Assembly (NCBI RefSeq): GCF_004342165.1
Contig: NZ_SMAL01000004.1
Coordinates: 62,001 to 126,000, forward strand
Length of the DNA: 64,000 nt
Direction of reading: 5' to 3'
Source of the DNA: Natranaerovirga pectinivora
Lineage (GTDB): Bacteria > Bacillota > Clostridia > Lachnospirales > DSM-24629
The notes beneath the pieces are model-generated. The model searched no databases, was not told the origin of the DNA, and saw nothing but the letters and a program-made list of their open reading frames with translations. Numbering within the stretch: the stretch's first letter is position 1; the number at the start of each line of letters is the position of its first letter. Positions 8,795 to 17,355 of the stretch are shown here, one piece after another. Position numbers and translations under genes: made by a program.

Positions 8795-8911
8795 GACTAG
8801 CAAGCATTTATATATAAGATTAAACAGCGGAGCCAAGGATGGCGTAGCTCGACCCTTATAGCCAGGGATGGCTATGGGTCGATAAATCTTATATATAAAT
8901 GCTTGCTAGTC
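8795..8911. repeat. 117-bp fold-back element with 27-bp perfect terminal arms
   Basis: The arms 8795-8821 and 8885-8911 are exact inverted complements over 27 bases (beginning GACTAGCAAGCATTTATATA). The 63-base interior contains two further hairpins: GCC-AAGGAT-GGC (near 8832-8843) and a longer one, CGACCC..ATAGCC-AGGGAT-GGCTAT-GGGTCG (near 8850-8882). As RNA or single-stranded DNA this makes a three-way junction. The interior is more GC-rich than the surroundings. There are no coding signs. It sits between the Ser/Arg-rich gene and the TIGR03960 gene. It resembles a MITE or REP-type element; no second copy is in the window. Confidence 0.85.
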
Positions 8912-8933
8912 GTCAACAGCCACTCTCTAATAT

Positions 8934-9323
8934 TTATTTGCTCCAGAAAGTCCGAATAGTCTGATCATAAGAATCCATAAACCTCTCACTTAATGTCTCA
9001 ATTTCTTCGTTATAGTATAGCATATCATATAATTTTTCACTAGTAAAATTCCCAATATTAAATTGAAATTGATGTATTACAATAACAAATATGAGTATAA
9101 CAACACAAAAATATACTTTTACTTTAAAAAAATTTAATGGCGGTTCATCATAATAATCCCTTCTTGACCTACTACTACTTCTAGAACCACTCCTTGAACT
9201 GCTTCTACTGCTACTTCTCGATGTGCTTTTCCCTGAATTTCTAGCATTGACCCTAGTGTTACTTTTAGGCTTAAGTTTAGGTTTTGATTGTGCTTTTTGC
9301 AAATTCTTAAGTTTACTAATCAT
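8934..9323 (-). CDS. Single-pass membrane protein with Ser/Arg-repeat cytoplasmic head
   Basis: 129 residues, no recognised family. Residues 1-30 are basic (KPKLKPKSNTRVNARNSGK). Residues 31-55 are nearly all Ser and Arg, built of SRSS-type units. One membrane helix follows at about 71-88 (VYFCVVILIFVIVIHQF), then a 40-residue acidic outer segment ending FWSK. With the Arg-rich part inside, topology would be N-in/C-out. The layout recalls the N-termini of some clostridial cell-wall proteins, but no enzymatic domain is present. The repeat codons vary (AGT, AGC, TCA with AGA), so the amino-acid pattern and not just DNA slippage seems kept. Expression is uncertain but the frame is clean. Confidence 0.6.
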   Translation of the reverse strand: MISKLKNLQKAQSKPKLKPKSNTRVNARNSGKSTSRSSSRSSSRSGSRSSSRSRRDYYDEPPLNFFKVKVYFCVVILIFVIVIHQFQFNIGNFTSEKLYDMLYYNEEIETLSERFMDSYDQTIRTFWSK

Positions 9324-9382
9324 TATTACACCACCTAATTAACATAATATTTTTACTGTATACTATTCCTGAATAACTCAAG

Positions 9383-11221
9383 CTAAACTTCAATCTTCAC
9401 TTTATATTTTTCAAGCCAATAGTTTAACTGTACAATATATGCTAAAAATTGTGGACCTTTCATCAGCTGACCAAACCAAGGTTTTTCAAATGGTAATGTT
9501 TGATCTAAAATGCCTTTCAAGCTTTTTTTATCAATGAGTTGATGGACTGGAGCATTTTTATTATCAATAACCTCTTGAAGCATTAATTTTACAAGGTTCT
9601 CGTACTTAGGATTATAAGTTTTTGGATAAGGTGATTTTTTTCTAAAGGCTACTTCTTCAGGTAAGAATCTTTTTAATGCTTCTCTTAAAAGTGATTTCTC
9701 TACATCATTTTCGTATTTTAACTCCCAAGGTATATTAAAGGTATACTCAATTAATCTATGATCTGCATATGGGACCCTAACCTCTAAACTATTAGACATA
9801 CTCATTCTATCTTTCCGATTTAAAAGAGTGATCATAAACCATTTTATATTTAAGTAAGTTAACATTTTTATTCTTTTACTATGTTCATCTTCTGGTTCAA
9901 TAAAATCTAATTCTTTAACCGTATCCATATATTTTGAATACACATAATCCTCATATGGTAAATTCCTTATGCTACCTGAAAGAATGCTTTTACGAAAATC
10001 TAAATGCTTATTCCAAGGAAATCCATCAAAATAAATATCATCAAGGTCCCTAAACCAAGGGTACCCTCCGAAAATTTCATCAGCACACTCTCCTGATAAA
10101 GCAACCGTATTGTCCTCTTTTACTTTCTCGCAAAATAAATATAAAGAAGAATCAATATCTGCCATGCCAGGTAAATCAAGGGCTTCAACAGAATTATACA
10201 ATGATAGAGCTAACAAACTATTGTCCACTACAAATCTATGATGTTCAGACCCAATGTGCTTTGATACCACATTCACCCAGTAATTATCACTTGTTGGTTG
10301 GTAATAGTCCCCTTTAAAATACTTGTCATTGCCTTCGTAATCCAAAGAGTAAGTTTTTAAAATTCTCCCTTGTTCTTTTTCATGTAGAGCAGCTATTGCA
10401 GAAATACCACTAGAGTCTAATCCTCCTGATAAAAAGGTACAAATGCCTACATCTGAAACCAACTGTCTTTTAATGGCATCTTCTACTAATTCACTTGTAA
10501 CTTCAATGGTTTTTTCTCTACTATCACTATGGCTATGGGGTTTAATTTGCCAATAAATTTTCTTTATTGTGGTTTTCGGTGTTAGAATGATATATTCTGC
10601 AGGCTTTAATTCATTTATATTATGAAAAATTCCATGACCTAAACTTCGACTAGGGCCTAGACCAAATAATTCTAGAACACCATCTTTTTTTAAAATAGGT
10701 TCTATGTCTGGATGTTTTAATAAAGCTTTTATTTCAGAGGCAAATATAAAATTAGAATCTATATTTGCATAAAAGAGTGGCTTAACACCTAATCGGTCCC
10801 TCGCCATAAATAATGTATTAGTATAATCTTCCCATACAGCAAAAGCATATATACCATTGAGACGATAAACACAATCTTCTCCCCATTCAATATACGCAAC
10901 GAGTAAAACCTCAGTGTCTGAATGAGATAGGAAATAATGGCCCTTTTTTTTCAACTCTTCTCTTATTTCCTCTGTGTTATAAAGCTCACCATTATACACG
11001 ATTGTATATTTGTATTGACCAATTTCTCTAGTCATTGGTTGTTTCCCGCCTTCAGGGTCTATTACTGTAAGTCTTCTATGGCCAAGCAATACATTATTGT
11101 GACAATAATAACCTACCTCATTAGGCCCTCGAAGGGCTAGCGTATCTGTCATTGATTGAATGATTTTTCTATGGTTTATAATATTATCCTTATAATTAAC
11201 CCATCCTGTGATACCACACAT
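9383..11221 (-). CDS. asnB: Asparagine synthase (glutamine-hydrolysing)
   Basis: 612 residues, the full family length. It makes asparagine from aspartate, glutamine and ATP. The N-terminal glutaminase domain begins MCGITGW with catalytic Cys2, followed by LALRGPNE, HRRLTVID and VYNGELYN. The synthetase domain has the PP-loop FLSGGLDSSGISA and the later SGECADEIFGGY and NRKDRMSMSNSLEVRVPYADHRLIEY segments. AAGGAGG lies just before the start. The gene is divergent from tyrS. No T-box leader sequence is seen upstream, so control by tRNA-Asn is not supported here. Confidence 0.95.
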   Translation of the reverse strand: MCGITGWVNYKDNIINHRKIIQSMTDTLALRGPNEVGYYCHNNVLLGHRRLTVIDPEGGKQPMTREIGQYKYTIVYNGELYNTEEIREELKKKGHYFLSHSDTEVLLVAYIEWGEDCVYRLNGIYAFAVWEDYTNTLFMARDRLGVKPLFYANIDSNFIFASEIKALLKHPDIEPILKKDGVLELFGLGPSRSLGHGIFHNINELKPAEYIILTPKTTIKKIYWQIKPHSHSDSREKTIEVTSELVEDAIKRQLVSDVGICTFLSGGLDSSGISAIAALHEKEQGRILKTYSLDYEGNDKYFKGDYYQPTSDNYWVNVVSKHIGSEHHRFVVDNSLLALSLYNSVEALDLPGMADIDSSLYLFCEKVKEDNTVALSGECADEIFGGYPWFRDLDDIYFDGFPWNKHLDFRKSILSGSIRNLPYEDYVYSKYMDTVKELDFIEPEDEHSKRIKMLTYLNIKWFMITLLNRKDRMSMSNSLEVRVPYADHRLIEYTFNIPWELKYENDVEKSLLREALKRFLPEEVAFRKKSPYPKTYNPKYENLVKLMLQEVIDNKNAPVHQLIDKKSLKGILDQTLPFEKPWFGQLMKGPQFLAYIVQLNYWLEKYKVKIEV

Positions 11222-11399
11222 TAAAATACCTCCTTGTAAACGTAAAGAATAAAGAGCAATATAGGCCTTCTATCAATTACTTTTTAATCTTAAAATTAAT
11301 GGAATAATAAGTTTATAGTTAAAATTAGCACTGCTTGAACACTTTTAGCACCTCTAACAAATATATGTTTAGAAAAGTAAAAATATGATATTTATAGGC

Positions 11400-11528
11400 T
11401 TGATACCACTTGGTAATTATGGTAGGATAATAAGAAAACTCATACCAAAAAATGGCTGAGTCACCGTGTCAACCTGAACAAGTGAAGTGAAGGAAATGAC
11501 AAAATAAGATACATTCAGGAGGAAGAAA
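11400..11528 (+). promoter_or_regulatory. tyrS promoter and short leader
   Basis: TTGATA (11400-11405), a 17-base spacer and TAGGAT (11423-11428) form a good sigma-A-type promoter. The predicted ~94-base leader ends with AGGAGG before the ATG at 11529. The leader has a possible small stem (TGTCA/TGACA) and lacks the T-box GGUGG-ACCGCG element. The remaining bases 11222-11399 between asnB and tyrS show nothing else beyond AT-rich sequence. Confidence 0.6.
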
Positions 11529-12758
11529 ATGAATAATGCTTTTGATGTTTTAATGGAAAGAGGTTTTATTGAACAAACAACTCATGAAGCAGAAATAAAA
11601 GAAATGTTTGCTAAGGAGAAAGTTACTTTTTACATAGGCTTTGACCCAACTGCAGATAGTCTTACCGCAGGCCATTTTGTAACAATTATGGCTATGGCTC
11701 ATATGCAAAGAGCTGGCCATAGACCGATTGCTCTAATCGGTGGCGGGACGACTATGATCGGTGATCCTAGTGGTAAAGCAGATATGAGAAAAATGATGAC
11801 TTTTGAACAAATAAATGCCAACGCTGAAAAATTCAAAGGACAATTATCAAAACTGATAGATTTTACAGATGGCAATGCCATTATGGTTAATAATGCAGAT
11901 TGGTTGCTTAACCTAAATTATATTGAATTTTTAAGAGAAGTTGGTGTGCATTTCTCTGTCAACCGTATGTTATCAGCAGAATGTTATAAATCAAGATATG
12001 AAAAAGGATTAACTTTCTTAGAATTTAATTATATGATTATGCAGTCTTTTGACTTTTTAGAGTTAAATAAAAAATACAACTGTACCCTTCAATTAGGTGG
12101 TAATGATCAATGGTCTAATATCCTTGGTGGTGTTGAGTTAATTAGAAGAAAAGAAAGCAAGCCTGCCTTTGGAATGACTTTTAAACTTTTAACAACAAGT
12201 GAAGGTGTTAAAATGGGTAAAACCGTAAGTGGTGCTGTTTGGTTAGACCCAGAAAAAACCACACCATATGAGTTCTATCAATACTGGAGAAATATTGAAG
12301 ATGTAAAAGTACAAGAATGCTTATCATTATTAACATTCCTCCCAATGGATGAAGTTAGACGCTTAGGCGCATTAGAAGGTGCTGAAATTAATAAAGCAAA
12401 AGAAGTGTTAGCTTATGAAGTAACTAAAATCGTTCATGGTGAAGAAGAAGCTAAAAAAGCTGAAACAGCTTCAAAAGCTTTATTTACAGGTGGTGCTATG
12501 GCTGGATCTGTCCCTACTTCAGAAATCGGAAAAAATGTTTTTGAAAACGGCATTGATATCATTTCTCTTATGGATAAAGCTGGGTTAATTACTTCTCGTT
12601 CCGAAGCAAGACGTTTAATCCAACAAGGTGGTGTGGCTGTTAACGATGTGAAGGTTGAAAGTGTTGATGCAACCATTACTTTAGCTGACTTTAAAGAAGA
12701 TGGTACTTTATTAATCAAAAAGGGTAAAAAAGTTTATCATCAAGTGAAATTTATATGA
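11529..12758 (+). CDS. tyrS: Tyrosyl-tRNA synthetase (TyrRS, bacterial type)
   Basis: 409 residues. Charges tRNA-Tyr. The class I core is clear: [22 protein letters not shown] (HIGH-like motif as HFVT), [29 protein letters not shown], and the KMSKS-like [14 protein letters not shown]. The C-terminus is an S4 RNA-binding domain ([24 protein letters not shown]). It stands alone between its own promoter and a terminator, on the strand opposite to nearly all its neighbours. Confidence 0.96.
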   Translation: MNNAFDVLMERGFIEQTTHEAEIKEMFAKEKVTFYIGFDPTADSLTAGHFVTIMAMAHMQRAGHRPIALIGGGTTMIGDPSGKADMRKMMTFEQINANAEKFKGQLSKLIDFTDGNAIMVNNADWLLNLNYIEFLREVGVHFSVNRMLSAECYKSRYEKGLTFLEFNYMIMQSFDFLELNKKYNCTLQLGGNDQWSNILGGVELIRRKESKPAFGMTFKLLTTSEGVKMGKTVSGAVWLDPEKTTPYEFYQYWRNIEDVKVQECLSLLTFLPMDEVRRLGALEGAEINKAKEVLAYEVTKIVHGEEEAKKAETASKALFTGGAMAGSVPTSEIGKNVFENGIDIISLMDKAGLITSRSEARRLIQQGGVAVNDVKVESVDATITLADFKEDGTLLIKKGKKVYHQVKFI

Positions 12759-12776
12759 TAAAAATAGTTTACAACA

Positions 12777-12805
12777 AGAAAAGAGTGGGTTACCCACTCT
12801 TTTCT
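12777..12805. terminator. Bidirectional terminator between tyrS and the coiled-coil gene
   Basis: A perfect 13-bp stem (AGAAAAGAGTGGG / CCCACTCTTTTCT) has a TTA loop. A-rich and T-rich flanks suit both the + strand tyrS and the convergent minus-strand gene that ends at 12820. Confidence 0.88.
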
Positions 12806-12819
12806 CATATTTATTCCCT

Positions 12820-13122
12820 CTAATAGATTGTCTTTCTTTCCAGTATGGACTCAAAACCAACTACAAGGGTGTTAATAACATTATTATAATCCACTTTAAC
12901 CGAACCATCAAAAGAAAGATCAGAGAGTCCTTTTACTTCTGCTAACTTCTCTTTAATTTCTACTAATTTGATCTCTAATTCATCTTTTAATTCTTCATAT
13001 TCCAGTCGCTCTTTTGAATCTTCTTTAAACTCTTCAATTTTTTCATTAACTCGTCCAATTCTGTCTTCCAATCCTTTAACTTTGTCTTCAATTTCTTTGA
13101 TAAATTCATCTCTAATACTCAT
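12820..13122 (-). CDS. Small coiled-coil protein of unknown function
   Basis: 100 residues, no family recognised. Residues 1-65 are almost all charged with regular hydrophobic spacing (EIEDKVKGLEDRIGRVNEKIEEFKEDS...LEIKLVEIKEKLAEVKGL), indicating a long coiled coil; the last 35 residues are mixed (VDYNNVINTLVVGFESILE). No signal peptide or membrane helix is seen. A good ribosome site (GGAGG) precedes the ATG. It may be a structural or adaptor protein. Confidence 0.6.
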   Translation of the reverse strand: MSIRDEFIKEIEDKVKGLEDRIGRVNEKIEEFKEDSKERLEYEELKDELEIKLVEIKEKLAEVKGLSDLSFDGSVKVDYNNVINTLVVGFESILERKTIY

Positions 13123-13299
13123 AAAAATCCCTCCAGATATAAGGCAGATTTTCTAGTTTCAAATACATTCTTGACAACCTATCACCAAGAATTTATATAT
13201 CAATTGTATCATATATAATGTATTTGTCAAGTTAATGAAATTTTTTTAGTATTTTTGTTTGCATTTTAATAGTTATTGTAATAATTAATAAACAATTTA

Positions 13300-13908
13300 T
13301 TAGTCTTCTTCTCCGAATAAAAAAGCATCTAAAAGCTCCCAACTTATACGCATGCCTTCATCTATCTTATAGTGAAGTAATCCATAACCGTTTATATGAC
13401 CATCCTCAAAGTATCCTAGGACCCATCTTTCATTTAATAATATAGACTCTGTTGGCCACCATGTCATAGTTCCTCCAAGAACACCTTCGTATGGAATTAG
13501 ATCATTATTATTATTTAAATCTTCTAGAATAGTATTAATATCAGAAATACCTTTCTCTGCAATTATTCGAAGACTTAGTTCATCAAAAGGTAAAGTCATA
13601 ATCATGTCTGTTTTTAATAACTGATTTTCATTTTTTAATATCTCATTTTCCCTTATTAAGTCCTCTATCTGATTCACTAATTTATCCAAAAGTACATTTT
13701 CTTCTAGTACCTCTTCATCTTCTACAACTTCATCTTCTATATTCTCAATCCTATCCTTGTATTCACTTAGTGCTGTATTAGCAAGCTTCAATTCTTCATT
13801 TGCATTTCTTAAATCTCTAAGTTCATTACCATTTACAAGTAATAAAATAAAAAGTATACATATAATACCTAGACTTGCTATAAATAAGATAAAGTTTCTG
13901 TTTTTCAT
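13300..13908 (-). CDS. Membrane-anchored coiled-coil protein, unknown function
   Basis: 202 residues from the ATG at 13908; an ATG six codons upstream (13926) is possible but has no better ribosome site. One membrane helix is at about residues 5-25 (ILFIASLGIICILFILLLV). A leucine- and acid-rich coiled coil runs from about 28 to 100. The C-terminal globular part (about 105-202) is rich in Trp (GGTMTWWPTESILLNERWVLGYFEDGHINGYGLLHYKI). The topology suggests the coil and C-terminal part face outside. No homologue is recognised. It is preceded by another small membrane-protein gene on the same strand. Confidence 0.6.
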   Translation of the reverse strand: MKNRNFILFIASLGIICILFILLLVNGNELRDLRNANEELKLANTALSEYKDRIENIEDEVVEDEEVLEENVLLDKLVNQIEDLIRENEILKNENQLLKTDMIMTLPFDELSLRIIAEKGISDINTILEDLNNNNDLIPYEGVLGGTMTWWPTESILLNERWVLGYFEDGHINGYGLLHYKIDEGMRISWELLDAFLFGEED

Positions 13909-14074
13909 AAATATCACTCTCTTCATTCTATATTTCTCTTTCTAGTAAGAATTCATTAACCTCATTTACATTTAACTTACTGTACAGAGATACCTAGTTT
14001 TATAATTATTTATTCTGTAGTATTCTCAACTAGAATAGATTATAACCATTAGAACTTAAGAATATAAATTTATA

Positions 14075-14350
14075 TTACTTTTTTTTCTTATTCTTATAAC
14101 CTATAAATAGTGCTGTTATCAAGGTTATAAAAAATACAACTACTGCGATAAATGCAAAAATAAGAAAAGCTATATCCTCCCATGTTTGGGAGAAAAAAAC
14201 TGCTTTAATAAAGAAACCCACACCTAATAAAGCAGCTATAACTGATGGAATATACTTTATTTCTGATTTAGTACTTATTTTGCTTAAGTAGAGGGTAAGG
14301 ATAACAAAAAGTATTGCAAAAAATAGTATCAATAATAATAAATTTTCCAT
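14075..14350 (-). CDS. Small three-helix membrane protein
   Basis: 91 residues. Three hydrophobic segments (about 3-23, 34-52, 60-85) are followed by a basic tail of lysines (YKNKKKK), which would lie in the cytoplasm. No family is recognised. An AAAGGGG site precedes the ATG. It lies 16 bases after the SprT-like gene and is probably co-transcribed with it. Confidence 0.6.
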   Translation of the reverse strand: MENLLLLILFFAILFVILTLYLSKISTKSEIKYIPSVIAALLGVGFFIKAVFFSQTWEDIAFLIFAFIAVVVFFITLITALFIGYKNKKKK

Positions 14351-14366
14351 ATGAATGACCCCTTTC

Positions 14367-15101
14367 TTATTTACTTAATAAGTTTACTGGCACATAATAC
14401 TTGGAATATCTTGAGCCGTTGTTATCCACAAATTGCCCCTTTGTATCCTTAACCATTACTGTTGCATTTTTATTAATTCTATAAATAACACCTGTTTTTT
14501 TATAGCCTTCAAAAGTAAAACTCACCATATCACCAAGATGTAGCCCTAAACTTTTCCCAACTATTTCTCTATTGGTGGGCAATTGATGATAACTGCTGGT
14601 ATGTCCAAAAAGATTAAAAGCCAGTTCTTTAAATCTCTGTCCTTTACAGCTGGATTTATAAAAACACAAAAATTCTATAACATGACATAATTCATGTTCA
14701 AAAACCAATTGCAATGCTTCAAAACTATTATTGGTTTTAATGCCACAAACACTTTTTTCAGATTTTAATGCGTTGTATTTTAAAAAGAAGTTAACCCCTA
14801 TACGAATTTCAATGGTTACATCTTCCGCCTTTATTACGCTTATATTTTTAGGACACATTGTAAGTCCAGCACTTTTTGTCATTCGATTTGATAATGAAAA
14901 TAATAATTGGCCTTTGAAATGCTTTTTAAACCAACTTTCAAAAAAGATTTTGTCATAAAAATCAAACAAAATCCTTATATCATCATTACTTAATTTGTTA
15001 ATATTAGGAGTTCTAATATTTAAAGATTCCAGAAAAAATTTGGAAGCTACTTTTTTTCTTTTTTCAGTTATGTTACTTTCGTTATAAGTAATATTAAGCA
15101 T
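14367..15101 (-). CDS. SprT-like zinc metallopeptidase domain protein
   Basis: 244 residues. The SprT-like domain carries the zinc motif HELCH (FEHELCHVIEF, residues about 136-146) with downstream KGQRFKELAFNLFGH, the third-ligand region typical of the family. Upstream LFDFYDKIFFESWFKKHFKGQLLFSLSNRMTKSAG is also typical. The last ~60 residues (LHLGDMVSFTFEGYKKTGVIYRINKNATVMVKD) look like a small KOW/SH3-like beta-barrel, often found behind bacterial SprT-like domains. Eukaryotic relatives (Spartan) cut DNA-protein crosslinks; the bacterial role is not known. The next gene upstream encodes a PC4-like single-stranded-DNA-binding protein, which fits a nucleic-acid role. Confidence 0.8.
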   Translation of the reverse strand: MLNITYNESNITEKRKKVASKFFLESLNIRTPNINKLSNDDIRILFDFYDKIFFESWFKKHFKGQLLFSLSNRMTKSAGLTMCPKNISVIKAEDVTIEIRIGVNFFLKYNALKSEKSVCGIKTNNSFEALQLVFEHELCHVIEFLCFYKSSCKGQRFKELAFNLFGHTSSYHQLPTNREIVGKSLGLHLGDMVSFTFEGYKKTGVIYRINKNATVMVKDTKGQFVDNNGSRYSKYYVPVNLLSK

Positions 15102-15104
15102 ATT

Positions 15105-15326
15105 CTACATATCCATTTTCTCTAGTATTTCTTTTAAAGCAATTAATTCTTCTTTGGTAAGTGTAATACCTTTACCCATTTTTTCTCCATCTGGTGCCCA
15201 TTCTCTTATATCATACTTTGGCTCTCTATCATTCCAGCTAATGGATCTTAATTCTTTTGTCCAACCTTTATTTGATTCTGATAAAACACCAAGTTTTTCT
15301 TTAATATCGTATTTAATTTCTGCCAT
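15105..15326 (-). CDS. PC4/YdbC family ssDNA-binding protein
   Basis: 73 residues, the usual length. YdbC-type proteins are bacterial homologues of the PC4 coactivator domain and bind single-stranded DNA as dimers. The pattern is clear: IKEKLGVLSESNKGWTKELRSISWNDREPKYDIREWAPDGEKMGKGITLTKEELIALKEIL. GGAGG lies upstream of the ATG. It is followed 3 bases later by the SprT-like gene, suggesting translational coupling and a shared DNA-related function. Confidence 0.85.
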   Translation of the reverse strand: MAEIKYDIKEKLGVLSESNKGWTKELRSISWNDREPKYDIREWAPDGEKMGKGITLTKEELIALKEILEKMDM

Positions 15327-15406
15327 AATAATCCTCCTTTATAAAACAAATAATATATCTTAATAATATCGTATCTTAACCCATTCGTCAAAATTTAATC
15401 ATTAAC

Positions 15407-15440
15407 AACAAAGTGACTTGGTCACTTTCAAAAACACTTA
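15407..15440 (+). repeat. 34-bp hairpin repeat, copy B
   Basis: It begins AACAAAGTGACTTGGTCACT and matches the minus strand of 1664-1697 in 31 of 34 positions. It lies in the gap between the PC4-like gene and the manganese importer, 29 bases from a member of the second palindrome family. Confidence 0.75.
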
Positions 15441-15468
15441 TTAACTTCTTATCTGAAATCATCTTTTT

Positions 15469-15499
15469 ACTTTATAAGAAAGAGAACTTTCTATAAAGT
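15469..15499 (+). repeat. Short palindromic repeat, copy 1 of 4
   Basis: Hairpin with arms ACTTTATA / TATAAAGT plus GAAAG / CTTTC around an AGAA loop. It belongs to a family whose conserved half is ACTTTATARGAWATAGAAYTT. On the transcribed (minus) strand it lies 5 bases past the terminator of the manganese importer operon. Confidence 0.75.
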
Positions 15500-15504
15500 A
15501 ATAA

Positions 15505-15542
15505 AGGGCTATTATTATATATGCCTATATAATAATAACCCT
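15505..15542 (-). terminator. Terminator of the manganese importer operon
   Basis: The stem pairs 15505-15521 with 15526-15542 (AGGG/CCCT, one A-C mismatch, then 12 bp of TATTATTATATA with its complement) around a 4-base loop. It lies 8 bases past the stop of the binding-protein gene and is followed on the minus strand by T-rich sequence. Confidence 0.85.
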
Positions 15543-15549
15543 ATAGCAT

Positions 15550-16464
15550 TTATTTACTTAACCCTTCTACAAACAATTCTGTATTGTACCTAAGCATTTT
15601 TATATAAGTTTCTCCATCACTTCCAGGCTTTCCTAATGCATCTGTATATATGGCACCTGCAATTGGCACATTGGTTTCATTACTAATCATCTCCATATAT
15701 CTTTCATCTACCGTTGTCTCTATAAACAATGCTGGTAATTCAATCGCTCTTACTAAATCTACAATTCTTGATATTTGTTGTGGTGTCCCTTCTGAGTGGG
15801 AATTTAATTCCCAAATACCTTCTGTTTTAAAACCATAAGCTTCACCATAATACTTTAAAGCATTTTCACTTATAATAATCACTCTGTTTTTTTCTGGTAT
15901 TTTTTCAATTTCTTCTTTAATCCAAGTGTCTAAAGCTTCTAATTGAGAAATATAAGCTTTGGCATTTTGATCATAGTATTCACTATTATCAGCATCAATT
16001 GTTTTTAATTCACCTAATATATTTTGAACATAGTAATTGGCTACTAATGAAACATCAAACCAAGCATGTGGATCTGGTACATCTTCGCCTACTAAATTAA
16101 TAGGCGTTATACCCTCTGTTAAATGCACTATGTTAACATTAGTAACATTGGTTAGACCTCTTTCTATTACTTCTTCTAAGCCCCAACCATTCATAAATAA
16201 TATGTCTGCATTATTTACTTTCATTAAATCGCTTGAAATAAGTTCATAGTCTTCAGGGTTATCACCTACTGGTACAATAAACTCTACAACACCTTTATCT
16301 CCTACTATATTTTCAACTAAATCTGCTATTATTGATATTGTAGTAACAATATCTAATTGATCTGATTTATTATTATTTTCACTTTTTTGACTACAAGCTG
16401 TTAACAAAATGAATGCTGATACTATGCTTAACAGAAAAAATTGCTTACCTCTTTTTAAATACAT
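15550..16464 (-). CDS. Metal ABC transporter solute-binding lipoprotein (PsaA/MntA-like)
   Basis: 304 residues. A lipoprotein signal ends LLTACSQ. The C-terminal half is very close in pattern to manganese-binding PsaA: IWELNSHSEGTPQQISRIVDLVR, PALFIETTVDERYMEMISNETNVPI, YTDALGKPGSDGETYIKMLRYNTELFVEGLSK. Three of the four PsaA metal ligands are seen: the DPHAWFD histidine, the Glu in FIETTVD and the Asp in YTDAL. The first histidine, in the motif usually written DPHEYE, is Glu here (NPEDYE). The predicted set is therefore Glu-His-Glu-Asp. It is the last gene of the importer operon and is followed by a terminator. Manganese is the likeliest substrate given MntR upstream; iron is possible. Confidence 0.88.
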   Translation of the reverse strand: MYLKRGKQFFLLSIVSAFILLTACSQKSENNNKSDQLDIVTTISIIADLVENIVGDKGVVEFIVPVGDNPEDYELISSDLMKVNNADILFMNGWGLEEVIERGLTNVTNVNIVHLTEGITPINLVGEDVPDPHAWFDVSLVANYYVQNILGELKTIDADNSEYYDQNAKAYISQLEALDTWIKEEIEKIPEKNRVIIISENALKYYGEAYGFKTEGIWELNSHSEGTPQQISRIVDLVRAIELPALFIETTVDERYMEMISNETNVPIAGAIYTDALGKPGSDGETYIKMLRYNTELFVEGLSK

Positions 16465-16479
16465 TTCATTCCACTCCTC

Positions 16480-17355
16480 TTAAATCTCTGTAGCATTTTT
16501 TCTAGAATATGATTTAATTTTATGATAAATAATCCCTTGCTTTGGCGAAAGGAAAAAACTCAAAGCAAAAATTAAGGATGCTACTAAAACGATAGATGCC
16601 CCAGTTGCTACATCATAGATAAAGGAAAAATAAACCCCTACTACTGATGAAAACACCCCAATAACAACTGATAGCCCTAACATAACTGGCAGTCTATACG
16701 TGAGTAAATACGCCGTTGCCCCTGGCGTTATTAACATAGCCACAACAAGGACAATACCTACGGTTTTTAATGATGCTACTGTTACAAAAGATAACATTAA
16801 CATTAAAAAATAATGAATAAGTTTATTAGGCAACCCAATAGCTGATGCCATTACAGGATCAAAAGTACTAAGTAACAATTGTTTATAAAACAATACAATA
16901 CATATTAATACTACAATACCAATAACAACAGTTATCCATAGATCTGTTAATGCAACAGCCAATACATTTCCAAATAATATATGCCATAAATCAACCCCAG
17001 TCCCTCGGCGCATTGTAATTAGAATAATGCCAAGAGCAAATGAAGCCGTGAACATAATGCCAATTGCAGAGTCAGATTTTATCTTACTATTTTCAGTAAT
17101 ATAACCAATGCCTAATGCTGTAAGGACACCTGTTGCCACCGCTCCTATAAAGAAACTGACCCCTATCATATAGGCTATAGCCACCCCTGGTAAAACAGCA
17201 TGAGATATGGCATCTCCCATTAGGGACATCCCCCTTAAAATAATAAAACACCCTATAACACTACAAATGATCCCAACTAAAATTCCTGCAAATAATGCAT
17301 TTCTTAAATACTGATATTGAAATAAAGAATCAATAAAAAATCTTATATTCTCCAT
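16480..17355 (-). CDS. Metal ABC transporter permease (MntB/ZnuB, ABC-3 family)
   Basis: 291 residues with about eight membrane helices. Family signatures are ALFAGILVGIICSVIGCFIILRGMSLMGDAISHAVLPGVAIAYMIG near the start and LKTVGIVLVVAMLITPGATAYLLT in the second half. It forms the membrane channel with the ATPase encoded upstream, whose stop codon overlaps this start (TAATG), and with the lipoprotein encoded 16 bases downstream. Confidence 0.92.
   Translation of the reverse strand: MENIRFFIDSLFQYQYLRNALFAGILVGIICSVIGCFIILRGMSLMGDAISHAVLPGVAIAYMIGVSFFIGAVATGVLTALGIGYITENSKIKSDSAIGIMFTASFALGIILITMRRGTGVDLWHILFGNVLAVALTDLWITVVIGIVVLICIVLFYKQLLLSTFDPVMASAIGLPNKLIHYFLMLMLSFVTVASLKTVGIVLVVAMLITPGATAYLLTYRLPVMLGLSVVIGVFSSVVGVYFSFIYDVATGASIVLVASLIFALSFFLSPKQGIIYHKIKSYSRKNATEI

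Noticed and set aside
11222-11528. T-box leader between asnB and tyrS
   Set aside because: Both genes are typical T-box targets, but neither strand has the conserved T-box sequence or a convincing antiterminator.
12434-12718. 94-codon minus-strand frame within tyrS
   Set aside because: Antisense to a conserved coding region, no start signal.
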